The position numbers were made by a program, and so were the translations under genes. The notes below the pieces were generated by a model that worked only from the letters and a program-made list of their open reading frames with translations, was not told where the DNA came from and made no database searches. From contig JAUPSS010000004.1 of the NCBI GenBank assembly GCA_040285825.1, forward strand, positions 5,525,658 to 5,589,657: a DNA stretch of 64,000 nt, written 5' to 3'. Origin of the DNA: Eukaryota sp. TZLM1-RC (Eukaryota; Metamonada: BaSk clade). Of this stretch, positions 40,149-50,692 are shown one piece after another; position 1 is the stretch's first letter; the number at the start of each line of letters is the position of its first letter.

Positions 40149-41417
40149 ATGCCGTCTCTTGTTCTCGGTGAGGAATACATTCCTCTGAAGTCACTTTATC
40201 TAGGCACTCTTTCTGCTCGTGAACAAAAACGTCAACAATTTCAATTCTCGCGAAACCCTGTTGATATATCTGACATCGAAGGAACCTCTCCTCCACCTCG
40301 ACATCACAAGTTTTTACGTGATAACATAAATTCTCAGGATATTTCCACTGTTAAACGCCTTCACGCTGAACGTGCCAAAAACGCCCCTTATCTCTACTAT
40401 CGCAACGATGACATTGAGCTCAGTATGCCCCCTGTGCCCAAAACCACCTTCCGCAGTACTAACCCATTAGATCCACACTATAAGCTTCCATCTTACGAGG
40501 AACGTCCTATCACACCTCCAAAATTTGTCCGTGACACTATTGACGTTTCTGACATTGAAGGTACACGTAAGAAAGATCCAAAGAAACCTACAAGCCACGA
40601 TTCGCTGTACTATTACGATGTGCACAAAGTGAAGGGAAAGCAATTATTTCCCACGCCAAGGGATATTCTTAATGTTTCAGATATCAATACAATCACACAC
40701 ATACCTCCAAAGCCAAAGAACGTCAATCCTGTTGAACCAATATATGATAACTTGGATGGTACACGTGGTGATGAGCTGGCAGATTCACATCCTAAACCAT
40801 TACCCAAACCTCTCTGTCGTTATTCTCTTGAAACAAGCGACATTGAAGGTGCTCAACAAGGTTGGCTACCTCCTGCTCAATGCAGAAGTGGAAAGCATTT
40901 GCCAATGGTAGTAAAGAAGCCTAGAGATGTGTTTAAGGTGGAGGGTATTCAAAAGCCTAGAAGGGTTTTATTTGCAGAAACATTACCAGAAAACAGTATT
41001 TATAGAAAAACTAAAATTAATAATTCTAACCAAGGTCGCCCTTTTACAACTCAATGCGGTCGAAAAGTTTCTGTTAATCATGAAAAAGAAAACGTTATGG
41101 TGCTGGTAGATGATAAGAAAAGAAGTAGTTCAGCTCGGTGTTCACTATCTGGGAAGACACGTTCTAGTTTGCGGGAACACAGGATTGATCCTGAAAAGGC
41201 TCCAGCAGCTGGTTGTAGAACTGGTGTTGAAAAGAGCAAAAATTTAAAAATTTCGCATTTTCCATCACTAACCAAAAAGGTTCCAAAAAGGGTTATTAAT
41301 AATTCCATTTCTCGGGATGTTCCACAGAATTCTGCTGTGATCAAGAGTAAATCATTTGCTGATCTAGCCTCCAGACAAGAAGAGATGAAATTGGTGGAGT
41401 CGCTTCCATTTTATTAA
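40149..41417 (+). CDS. DISDIEGT-repeat protein, 422 aa
   Basis: The product is hydrophilic and basic, without membrane segments. A degenerate motif recurs about every 40-60 residues over the first 270: NPVDISDIEGTSPPP, DTIDVSDIEGTRKKD, PRDILNVSDINTITH, EPIYDNLDGTRGDE, YSLETSDIEGAQQG, RDVFKVEGIQ. Intervening text reads NPLDPHYKLP and is Pro/Lys-rich. The C-terminal third is Ser/Arg/Lys-rich without repeats. Similar spaced 'DI-G' motifs occur, as I recall, in flagellate proteins of axonemal or cytoskeletal type, but I cannot name a family, so the function is open. Start at the first ATG after a C-rich leader (ctatccacatccac). Confidence 0.75.
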   Translation: MPSLVLGEEYIPLKSLYLGTLSAREQKRQQFQFSRNPVDISDIEGTSPPPRHHKFLRDNINSQDISTVKRLHAERAKNAPYLYYRNDDIELSMPPVPKTTFRSTNPLDPHYKLPSYEERPITPPKFVRDTIDVSDIEGTRKKDPKKPTSHDSLYYYDVHKVKGKQLFPTPRDILNVSDINTITHIPPKPKNVNPVEPIYDNLDGTRGDELADSHPKPLPKPLCRYSLETSDIEGAQQGWLPPAQCRSGKHLPMVVKKPRDVFKVEGIQKPRRVLFAETLPENSIYRKTKINNSNQGRPFTTQCGRKVSVNHEKENVMVLVDDKKRSSSARCSLSGKTRSSLREHRIDPEKAPAAGCRTGVEKSKNLKISHFPSLTKKVPKRVINNSISRDVPQNSAVIKSKSFADLASRQEEMKLVESLPFY

Positions 41418-42590
41418 TTATATTTATATTCTCTTTATTAATTAAATGTTTATTTTTGTTTTATATTGAGTTAGAAGCTCTGTATTTGACATTCTTTTTG
41501 AAAGAGTTTGTTAGTGTTTCATTTAAATGAGTTGTTTTATTCAGTAAATTGTACATTATTTTATTTTTGATAAAAGCACATTTATTTTAAGCATCATGAG
41601 TTGAAAACTATTGTGCAACTATTCTAATTGAAATGTCTAAGGATTAGAAACATTGAAACTGTCAAAGAAATCTGTTATTGTACAAGCCTGTAGTGTCAAG
41701 TTGTGAGTCACAATTAGTTCACGAAAAAAGATTTATAATGATAGAATCATCGTGCAGTACAACTTGCTCGCAATGTTAGCCACAGTGTTCAAATGATTTA
41801 ATCTTTATTAAATAGAGGTCAAAAATAAAGATGATTATTAGGGTTTTGAATCAGCGTCGTCTTTTATTTTTCCATTTTGGATAATTGGAATTGAAGATTT
41901 CTTCTTTTCTTAACTAATCAAGTAAACGATTGACAAGTGTCCACATTTGCAAACTCGGCAAATCAATTTTTGTTTCGTATGAATTTTCCACCATGTAAAC
42001 AATGTATTAATCCACTTTTTATCCCTTATAGACTTTCATCATTTTAACGATGGTCATTTATCCAATTTTTCAACCTAAAGATAATAGTTTCACCACAAAC
42101 TGCAAGTGCTGTCTTTGCTTTTATATTATTATTTGCAAGTTGATTAATACTTGCTGTCAAATTTTTGACATTTTGCACCTTGGGAGAAAACAAGTTGTCC
42201 GTGCCTTCAGGAAATAACTTGACACTCATCGCAACAATACAATTGTTGCCATAGTTTGTTTTTATGAAAATTGTTAAGGTGGCGATGGATTAATCAAGTG
42301 TGCGTTAGTGTATGTTTACTATGTGATACTTGTCAACAAATGATATCAAATGATAGCAGCTATACATGATACCGTTAGGCAGAAATATGAAAGAAATGAA
42401 GTCAGAAAAAGAGCATTTATTAATGAAAATACATGTTCTTGCACAAGCGCCACGTTATCACGTGAAAATTTGAGTTGTTCTAACCTAGTTTATCAGCAAC
42501 AACAACACTACTTCTTTCCAGTTGTTCTTTCAACAGTTTCGTAAAACATTTAACATAATGAAGAGTGGGGAATTGTGAGATCCTTTGGCA
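41418..42590. other. Intergenic, no gene seen
   Basis: About 1.2 kb of AT-rich DNA. Short frames at 42044-42229 (minus) and 42350-42544 (plus) show nothing convincing. Confidence 0.4.
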
Positions 42591-42599
42591 AGTGCTGCA

Positions 42600-43030
42600 G
42601 GTGATATATTTCTTGTTTGTTTTTAGAGGGGTAATCACGAGCTAGATGACCTTTCTGATGACATTTGAAACATGTCCCATCAGGTCAGATTGCGAGATCT
42701 ATGGGAAGAACGAGATTTCATACCAGCTTGACGCACAGAATCAGTATTTTCTGAAACAGTCTTTAACGAACTGTTCCAAAAACTACCTTGCGTGCAATCA
42801 AATAGTACGTCCTTTGCGGTATTTAACAAGGTGGGAAAATCGGGAAATACCTCGTCCCGAATTCTAGAAATCAGAGTTTTTCGGGATCCTATTGGGAAGG
42901 ATACTTTTGGCGAATCTGATCATGAAGGCTGAGTCAGGCAATTTAAGTCCGGAAGCCCAAATTTTCGCCTGAAGCAAGTACTATGAATGTTAGGGTTATC
43001 AAAAAGCATTGATTCTAAATGAAGCGCTGT
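42600..43030 (-). mobile_element. Retroelement gag fragment with CCHC knuckle
   Basis: The minus strand encodes CFKCHQKGHLARD (about 42632-42670), a textbook CX2CX4HX4C nucleic-acid-binding knuckle. It is preceded, with frame changes, by SRIRDEVFPDFPTLL and NTAKDVLFDC, typical of a gag capsid end. No pol sequence follows. It is unrelated to the Gag at 57.6 kb, whose knuckle is non-canonical. Confidence 0.65.
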
Positions 43031-43355
43031 ATTGAGAAAGTGTGGAATGGACAAAAATCCGACCATTTTTCATTAAAAAACACTATTTTTTTTCGTTATT
43101 TATTTTAATCAAAGTATAAATTTTTATAAAAATTTAATTTATTCCTTTGAACAAATAATCAACAAAGTCAGCATTCTATATCTTCATACCTCAAATCAGC
43201 CAAAAAGAATTGACTTGAAGCTCTTCTTTCAAAAAACTGATGAAAAAAACAATGCAGAAGTTAACAAGTGGACAAAGCCTTCAAAAATTAGTATTATAAT
43301 TCTGTTCTATGAAAACGTCTTGTCAAAAACTCTTTTTGTGTGCTGCTTCGCAATT

Positions 43356-43880
43356 TCAACAAAAACATCCAAGGAATAAATGTATGGATGAATAAAATTG
43401 ATAAAGGACATAATAATTATGTGATTCAGCATTTAAGAATAGCAAATTTGCTTCATAATTATCAATTTTAGTTTTTTCGGCAACAAATAGGGGGTTTTTC
43501 ATATTTTGATTAAGCTGAAGGTAAAAAGAATCATAACAAACATCAGTTGATCTCACGTCAGTAAAGATGGTCGCTTCTTCAAGAACTTCAAGCATTAAAT
43601 CATCTCTATTTCGACCAAATAATATTCAAAGAATTTTCATCACCACATGAGAGAGCAATAGTTTCTGAATATAAAACAATTCTGTTTGACTTTGACATAC
43701 AACAGTGTTGATTCCTAACTGCATCATCGATTTTTGATCGGAAAGTACCAAAGTTTTTACATTGATAAAAGTGATTTGGAGAAATTTTTGAATCTCATTT
43801 ACAAATCAAATTATGAAATACGTTATCAGGCCAAATGAAACAACGAAGACGCATTTTACAAGAGATGTGGTAGCATCAAA
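43356..43880 (-). mobile_element. Decayed zinc-knuckle/endonuclease retroelement fragment
   Basis: Minus-strand pieces read FRSKIDDAVRNQ, then RDDLMLEVLEEATIFTDVRST and KIDNYEANLLFLN. This follows the same R-x-D...D-V...K-x-x-Y order as the other fragments. Stops and shifts separate the pieces. Confidence 0.55.
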
Positions 43881-44361
43881 AAAATTCAAATATCAAGGAT
43901 TTGAGAAATTACACAGGAAAATCCATTTCTTCAAATTGCAAACCGAAAAAAATTAGAGGAAATATTCTTACAGCGTTTTCTTCTCATTTGTCACGTGAAT
44001 CTAAGCAAGAAGCCAAGCGGTACTTTCTTTAAAATAAATTAACTAAAAATTACACTTTATTTTGCGAGAAAATAGCGTCAAGTATTCTTCTAGATGATTT
44101 TTCAAAAATTTGAGAAAACTCATGTAGAAATAATACACCTATGCTACCTAAAAATCCAAATACGCAGAACGCAAATGGACAAAGGAAGGACAAAGGAATT
44201 ATGTTCATTATAATTGTTCACAAATTTCTTCCAGCTTTCTGGTTTTTTCACTTTATCTCAACGTTTAACAACCAACCACCTAAATATACAAATTGTGGCA
44301 AAATTCATAATGGTTTAGACCATCAATAACTCCAAATATAAATAAAAAATAAAATGTTGAT
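43881..44361. other. Unassigned, probably further retroelement debris
   Basis: AT-rich DNA with short frames and no family match. A 62-codon frame at 44141-44329 is not supported. Confidence 0.35.
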
Positions 44362-45340
44362 GTGTGGAGTAAGTGTTTTCCTTCAAATTTGCCCTCTGTA
44401 CCTTCGAGATCTTTTACCAATCTTCATCTTGCTGTTGTGAAATTACAGAAGTCTGTTCTAATTGGTTTTGAAGACCTGGATTTTTCTAAGCGTCTTAGTG
44501 TGACTAAGATTAATAATACCGTCTTTGCTGCTTTTTATCAGACATCCAGAACTGCACTAGTTTAATATCTCAGCAATCAAGGCCATTTGGTCTTCACTTA
44601 ACAAATGAAGCATGGAAACAAAACATGCGGTTGAGATTGGGGCTGTATCATAGTGGTCTTTTGGATAATTCTGTTTGTGTTTGTAACGAAGAACCTACCG
44701 CCAATTTCCGTCATATTGTTAGTTGTAAGAAATTCCTTCAATATCGGTCAGTTCTTCATAATGCTGTTCGTGATGTGACATATGAGATGTTCAAGTGTTC
44801 CAATTTTAGTTGCAAAGTAGAACCGTTGTTGAAGCATTGTAGCGATAATAATCTGTTTAATTCACGTCGAGGTGATTTAATTGCTCCTTTTTTGGATTCC
44901 TCTCAAGTTGTTGTTGATTTTACTACAGGTGATCCCTTTGCTTTTATTTATCATGATGATGTTTTACTTAGTGTTAATGGTCATTTAAACAAGGCTGAAG
45001 ATCGTAAAAGAGATAAATATACTCAAGTAGTAAATGATTTAAGTAATAATCTTTACTCGAAGTTTTCGTTTGTTCCTTTTGCCTTTTCGAATTTTGGCAA
45101 CATTGAACAGTCCGCTTTGAATTTTATCAATGATTTTGGTAATTTATATCGTTCAAGTTGTAAGAATTTTGCAGGGAATTTATGGAAGAATCGTATTATT
45201 TTTGCTTTGTACAGAAGTGTTCCCAAGTACTTGAGTTTAATGATGTCCAAGCTGTATAAGGATTCATCAAGAGTTGGCGTGGAGAATTTTGTTTCTTATG
45301 TGTTTTAGTCTGTTTTGTTATGTTTTGTTACTTTTTTTTG
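44362..45340 (+). mobile_element. Zinc-knuckle/endonuclease retroelement C-terminus, tandem copy 1
   Basis: It starts at VWSKCFP and includes CVCNEEPTANFRHIVSCKKF, YRSVLHNAVRDVTYEMF, RRGDLIAPF..SSQVVVDFTTGDP, DRKRDKYTQVV and FVPFAFSNFGN. The pattern is knuckle, then R-x-D...V-D-F, then K-Y. One base is missing near 44530 relative to copy 2, which breaks the frame at 44565; the rest is open from 44625 to 45308. Confidence 0.75.
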
Positions 45341-45392
45341 ATGATTTATAATAGAATTATAAATAATAAATTAAAAAATAAAATATGTTGAT

Positions 45393-46370
45393 ATTTGGAA
45401 TAGGAGTTTTCCTTCAAGTTTGCCTGCTGTGCCTTCGAGATCTTTCACCAACCTTCATCTTGCTGTTGTGAAATTACAGAAGTCTGTTCTTATTGGTTTT
45501 GAAGACCTGGATTTTTCTAAACGACTTAGTATGACTAAGATTAATAATCCCGTCTTTGCTGCCTTTTTAGCAGACATTCAGAACTGTACTAGTTTAATAT
45601 CTCAGCAACCAAGGCCATTTGGTCTTCACTTAACAAATGAAGCTTGGAAACAAAACATGCGGTTGAGATTAGGGATGTATCCAAGTGGTCTTTTGGACAA
45701 TTCTTATTGTATTTGTAACAAAAAACCTACTGCCAATTTTCGTCATATTGTGAGCTGTAAGAAATTTCTCCAATATAGGTCAGTTCTTCATAATGCTGTT
45801 CGTGATGTGACATATGAGATGTTCAAGTGTTACAATTTTAGTTGCAAAGTAGAACCTTTGTTGAAGCATTATAGTGATGATAATCTTTTTAATTCACGTC
45901 GAGGTGATTTAATTGCTCCTTTTGTGGATTCCTCTCAAGTTGTTGTTGATTTCACTACAGTTGATCCCTTTGCTTTTGTTTATCGCGATGATGTTTTACT
46001 TAGTACTAATGGTCATTTAAACAAGGCCGAAGATCGTAAGAGAGATAAATATACTGAGATATTAAATGATTTAAATAAGAACCTTTATTCGAAGTTTTCG
46101 TTTGTTCCTTTTGCCTTTTCGATTTTTGGCAACATTGGACAATCCGCCATGAATTTCATCAATGATTTTGGTAATTTATGTCGTTCAAGTGGTAAGAATT
46201 TTGCAGAGAATTTATGGAAAAATCGTATCATTTTCGCTTTGTACAGAAGTGTTCCCAAGTACTTGAGTTTAATGATGTTTAAACTTTATAAGGATTCATC
46301 AAGAGTTGGCGTGGAGAATTTAGTTTCTTATGTGTTTTAGTTTGTTTTGTTTTTATTTGATTCTTTATAT
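45393..46370 (+). mobile_element. Zinc-knuckle/endonuclease retroelement C-terminus, tandem copy 2
   Basis: About 1,031 bp downstream of copy 1, with the same left boundary (gttttccttcaa.tttgcc) and very similar sequence. The frame is open for 306 codons (45420-46340) but has no ATG near its start. It reads CICNKKPTANFRHIVSCKKF, RRGDLIAPF, VVVDFTTVDP and DRKRDKYTEIL. There is no reverse transcriptase. The intact frame suggests recent origin or residual constraint. Confidence 0.75.
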
Positions 46371-46791
46371 AAATGATATTTAAACAAAAAAAAATAAAAT
46401 TAAAATTATATTGATTATAGTCCACAAGCTTCGTATTGTGAGGCAATATCGATGAAAGCTTTGTTGACAACATCCAAAAAGCACGATACAGATCAGTAAC
46501 TTTTGACCATAGCATTACGTTTTGGAATTATACAAGTGTTACCAATGGATAATTCTTATTATATACACAATCATTTTTCTAATTGAGCACTCTTCTAATA
46601 AAACCCTTTGAACAAGAACGGCTCAAAATAGAACCCCGTCTCTATTAGAAAAATGATAGTACTATAAAGTTGATTATTTGACAGTTGAATTCACCTCAAA
46701 AACACTTCAAAAAGCTGAAATTTTATAAAACACGGAGCAGAAAACTACTCAATAATAATTTAACTATTTACAAAAAACGACTAAAACAACA
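46371..46791. repeat. Intergenic with a 14-bp inverted repeat
   Basis: atcatttttctaat at 46570-46583 is the exact inverse of attagaaaaatgat at 46644-46657, bounding an 88-bp segment that could be a hairpin or a tiny MITE. Nothing else is recognisable. Confidence 0.5.
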
Positions 46792-49700
46792 CTAAGAAAA
46801 AGGAACAGCCATTTGGAGTGCTTCTAACCATGCATTGCGATCTTCAACAGAATCTGCAAGTAAGTAAAAGTCTCTACCACTTTTATCAATCCTTAATACC
46901 AAATAATGTGAAATTTGAGCACTGAACTGGAGCTTATTATATAACTCCAGAGACAAAGTGTCTACTGACGACTCTGGACGTAAGATTAGAACATTCTTTG
47001 GCTTTTTATCAGTTCTATTAGCGTAATAACGGAGACAACACTGACTCAAAGTAAACCATCTTCTCTTCCAATTTTTTACTTTCTTACCTTGCTTCACCAA
47101 GAAGCCCTCATACTCCACAAACTCTGGATCATGGTCTTTAATAATGGTTGAATTAGTGGGTTTTTGAATTGGAGTTTCTACGTTTTTGGAATTTGGTTTG
47201 CGTATATCAACTGTTTTCTTCTGCTGATCCATTGTTGGAGAAACATTTTCAATATTTTCGGAAGCACTTGATAATTCTACAGTATTTTCAGCAGCGAGTT
47301 CTTTAGGTGAATCTGACGGTTTCTCATCAATAGCAACAGCAGTAGAGAGTTTGTTATTGGTGGAAGTGTCTAAATCAGTATCCAAGGAAGTGTCATTTGA
47401 GCTGACTGATTGTCCAACTGCATCCGACACTGGGGTTTTTGAATAATCCAAACAAGGAGTGTACTTTACCTCTGGAATTTTGGTAAAAGTAGTACAAGGT
47501 TCACCAAAGAAAAACTTACCAAGTTTACCAGAAATATAAAGTTCTCCATTAGAAACTAAAACAGCAGAATCCTCAAATGCCTTCACCCCAGAAACATTCT
47601 CAATATTTGGAATTTCAGTTAAAACCTCAGCTTTTTCCACTTCTCCAAGACCTATTTGACCTTTATCATTATCACCAATAACTAAAACTTTGCCTTCTTC
47701 AGTTACAAATATGGAAGATGTATCACCAGCAGCAATTGCTTTAACTTTGGGTAAATTAGGGATTATTTTGAAAAAATAACCACCTGATGAAAAACCACTT
47801 TCTTCTGCTCCTTCCTCCATATCACTCTCGACATCCTCAGCAACATCCTCATCCTCAGATTCAAACCCCAAAGCTGATCTATAGTTACCTCCCCACGAAA
47901 GTACTGAACCATTGAAAAGTAAGGCTAATCCAAGGGAAGGTGAAACCGCCAGAACAACAGCTTTACGAATGCCCCCAATTCTTTTGAGCTTCCCCCCAAA
48001 TTTATAAACAAAACCATTTGACTTTAGTATCCACAAATCTGTTCCATCAGTGGTAATCTGAACAACATCATTGATTAATTTTCTTTTTCCAGAATTTCTA
48101 TAAATATATACTATCCCCATCGTCAAAATGCCTAACCCGCCAGAAAAGAATACATGACTGGTCACGTTGGAAAATTGATGCAGAAAACTGCATTCTTGGG
48201 CAATATCTGATGAAACATGGCCTGGAAGATGATCTAGAAACCCAGATGCTAATAAATTTCCTTCAAATGTTTGATACAGTGTGAAATTGTTACCCATAGA
48301 AACAGATTGTATATAAGAAAGATTGGGAATTTGAACAAACTCAGTAGCTTCATCAGAGTGACCCAATCCTAATTGATAAGAATGATTACTTCCGGTACCA
48401 ATAACGATACCTTCATTATTGACATAAACCAATCTATCACCATATTGAGCAATTCTGCCAAGATTCTGCATAGCATTCTTCAAAACCAAGGAATTGTCTT
48501 CAACTGACCAATCTGTTAAAGGTTTTGCTAGTGGTCTTGACTTTACCCCAGTTAACAAGGATATAGTTGGTTTGAATTGATGAAGAGGTAAGGTTTTTGT
48601 GAAGATTCCGTTACACTTACCACAAGCATAAATCACATCATCTTTAATAAAATAAGAATTGTCTTCACCAATGGCAACGTGATCAACACCTTCAAATGGT
48701 AATAAAGTTGGAGTAATAACATCATCATCTGAATTAACTCCACATTTACCATAGTTATTAGAACCAAAAGTATAAACAGTTCCTTCTTTGGTTAAACAAA
48801 TAGCATGATCTCCCGAAACTGCCACGTATTCAATAGGTGGAACATCAATAATTACAGGAGTTTCCATTGGAATTTTGCCAACACCACTAGGCATAAATCC
48901 ACACTCCTCGTCACTACTCCATCCTAATAGAGTTCCATCATTTAAAACAACCAAGCCTTGAGAAGAGCTTATCGAAATTTGGCTAACATGTCTTAAATTT
49001 TTATGTTTGATTGGTTCGTCCTCCTCCATATTCCATAACCAAACGTAACCATCAAAGGTAACAAAAGCTGCCAGCTCATCACATGCAGAAATTTGACGAA
49101 TATTTACAAGTGTCGGAAAAGGAACAAACTCCAAAACCCCAAACTCCTCTTCTACAGTGTGGAAAATATTTGCTCCAGGTAACGTGAAATAAATTTCCCC
49201 ATTTGAACTCAATGCGAAACTCACTTTTCCTAAAGAAAAATGTGAAACAATAAGACCAGAAATACCAATAATGGGGACTAATTGGGAAATCTCTGCTGTT
49301 TTAGGTATATTGAAACGCCAAACAAAATATTCGTCATTGAAGGTTTTGATAATGGGAAAAGATTCAGTAGCGAAAATTTGGGACACATCATGGTTGTCAT
49401 CAAGATAAAATTTTTGGGTCTCCTCATTAGAAGAGCTCATTACAAAATATTCGTAATCCGACACAATTGAAGGAGGTTCACTTGGAGATGTTCTAAACCT
49501 GTTTAAATAAGACAATCTATTATGAAAAGAGTAAGAGTTGAAGACAATTGAGTATTCTACAAATCCAATTTCACTGTAAATACGACTTAATTCCTCTGAA
49601 AAAAAGATCGACCCAGAAATTGATTGAATAATAGCAGAATTAAAATCCTCCTTAAGCTTTCCATCAGTAAAGCAGTAAGATTCAAGTTTATTCAGATCAA

Positions 49701-50586
49701 TAAACAATGAAAAACTCAGAACAAAATTATTGTCAGAGTAAAATTTAGAAGAATAAATTTTACCTTGCTTTAAGTAAAAAATTTCAGATTCAGTAACAAA
49801 CACATTACTAATCTTGCTTATAGCTAAAGTGTAGACAGTCCAGAGGTCCTGGGTTCGATTCCTAGTGCCCGACTTTAGTTTTTTTAACTTTTCGTCTAAA
49901 ATAAAAACAAATAATTGTTCATTAGAAGCACACGCCGCAATATTATTACAAATACTCAAAGTATTACACAAATTTAGACTTGCTATACTAAAGATATATG
50001 ATTCTGAAAAATCACATTTTATCTTTTGAAAAGGGACAACACTTAACGTATTATTTCTATAAAGCAAAAGAAAATCATTTCCAATAGCGAATGATTCTAC
50101 ATCATTAATTTCCTGCAGAATTACTTCATGATTTGTCAAATTTATACAATAAAACACTTGGTCAGCGGAAAGCAGAAACAGAAACTCCTCAAGTACATCT
50201 AATTGACATGTCTTACAGGGAAGAGAAATCTCCAATGTTTCTAGTGAATTCAGATCGATTTGATAAACAGTGGAGTCGGTTAGAGCAAAGATAGAATGTT
50301 TAGTGGAAACAAATGAGGATATTTGAAGAGAAGAAAGACTGGGAAGATGTAGAGGAGATGACGATGACAGATCATTGTGAGAAGGAGGTAAGAGTGCTGT
50401 GTACTCTGTGCCACTACATTGGACAATAGGAAAATGGTAAGTAAAGAAAAAGGAATCAACATCAGAACCAGAGATGATGTGATTTAAAGCTGAAACATCC
50501 CATGTTGTAGAATTGAAACCATAAAAAGTATTACCCTTCCCAAGTAAATGTACACCAGATTTATTCGATAAGGGTTGGAAGAACAT
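46792..50586 (-). CDS. RCC1-like beta-propeller protein with C-terminal PH domain
   Basis: The product is 1264 aa, with an ATG at 50586. The N-terminal half is a run of weak beta-strand repeats. RCC1-type blades are clear from about residue 590: GTVYTFGSNNYGKCG, IVIGTGSNHSYQLGLG, GSVLSWGGNYRSALGF, GKVLVIGDNDKGQIGLG. After an acidic Ser/Thr-rich linker, a PH domain ends the chain (about 1150-1262): YEGFLVKQGKKVKNWKRRWF, LRYYAN and a final DRNAWLEALQMA helix with its Trp. RCC1 plus PH suggests a membrane-associated propeller scaffold, perhaps tied to small GTPases; no guanine-exchange residue can be assigned. A paralogue lies head-to-head about 100 bp away. A tRNA-derived segment lies within its coding sequence at about 49.85 kb. 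Confidence 0.85.
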   Translation of the reverse strand: MFFQPLSNKSGVHLLGKGNTFYGFNSTTWDVSALNHIISGSDVDSFFFTYHFPIVQCSGTEYTALLPPSHNDLSSSSPLHLPSLSSLQISSFVSTKHSIFALTDSTVYQIDLNSLETLEISLPCKTCQLDVLEEFLFLLSADQVFYCINLTNHEVILQEINDVESFAIGNDFLLLYRNNTLSVVPFQKIKCDFSESYIFSIASLNLCNTLSICNNIAACASNEQLFVFILDEKLKKLKSGTRNRTQDLWTVYTLAISKISNVFVTESEIFYLKQGKIYSSKFYSDNNFVLSFSLFIDLNKLESYCFTDGKLKEDFNSAIIQSISGSIFFSEELSRIYSEIGFVEYSIVFNSYSFHNRLSYLNRFRTSPSEPPSIVSDYEYFVMSSSNEETQKFYLDDNHDVSQIFATESFPIIKTFNDEYFVWRFNIPKTAEISQLVPIIGISGLIVSHFSLGKVSFALSSNGEIYFTLPGANIFHTVEEEFGVLEFVPFPTLVNIRQISACDELAAFVTFDGYVWLWNMEEDEPIKHKNLRHVSQISISSSQGLVVLNDGTLLGWSSDEECGFMPSGVGKIPMETPVIIDVPPIEYVAVSGDHAICLTKEGTVYTFGSNNYGKCGVNSDDDVITPTLLPFEGVDHVAIGEDNSYFIKDDVIYACGKCNGIFTKTLPLHQFKPTISLLTGVKSRPLAKPLTDWSVEDNSLVLKNAMQNLGRIAQYGDRLVYVNNEGIVIGTGSNHSYQLGLGHSDEATEFVQIPNLSYIQSVSMGNNFTLYQTFEGNLLASGFLDHLPGHVSSDIAQECSFLHQFSNVTSHVFFSGGLGILTMGIVYIYRNSGKRKLINDVVQITTDGTDLWILKSNGFVYKFGGKLKRIGGIRKAVVLAVSPSLGLALLFNGSVLSWGGNYRSALGFESEDEDVAEDVESDMEEGAEESGFSSGGYFFKIIPNLPKVKAIAAGDTSSIFVTEEGKVLVIGDNDKGQIGLGEVEKAEVLTEIPNIENVSGVKAFEDSAVLVSNGELYISGKLGKFFFGEPCTTFTKIPEVKYTPCLDYSKTPVSDAVGQSVSSNDTSLDTDLDTSTNNKLSTAVAIDEKPSDSPKELAAENTVELSSASENIENVSPTMDQQKKTVDIRKPNSKNVETPIQKPTNSTIIKDHDPEFVEYEGFLVKQGKKVKNWKRRWFTLSQCCLRYYANRTDKKPKNVLILRPESSVDTLSLELYNKLQFSAQISHYLVLRIDKSGRDFYLLADSVEDRNAWLEALQMAVPFS
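49829..49890 (+). tRNA. tRNA 3'-half-like segment inside a coding gene (partial)
   Basis: On the plus strand, variable loop aggtc, T-arm ctggg-ttcgatt-cctag (49849-49865), a 3' acceptor strand tgcccga and a discriminator c form a convincing tRNA 3' half, including the B box ggttcgattcc. A T7 run at about 49879 could act as a Pol III terminator. The matching 5' acceptor strand (tcgggca) is not found upstream, and no anticodon stem forms, so this is not a complete tRNA gene. Read on the minus strand it encodes SGTRNRTQDLW within the RCC1/PH protein. That segment has no counterpart in the neighbouring paralogue. Confidence 0.6.
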
Positions 50587-50692
50587 GTATGTTCTGATGC
50601 TCTGTAGAGTATAGTGAAGAAAGCAATTGTAATTCTCTTTACCTTGGATCGTTCCAATGACATTTCTTCTAGTCTGATGAGGACGGCTTCTG

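Noticed and set aside
49801-49880. Complete tRNA gene
   Set aside because: Only the 3' half folds. The 5' acceptor strand complementary to tgcccga and an anticodon stem are missing, and the region lies inside a long conserved coding frame.
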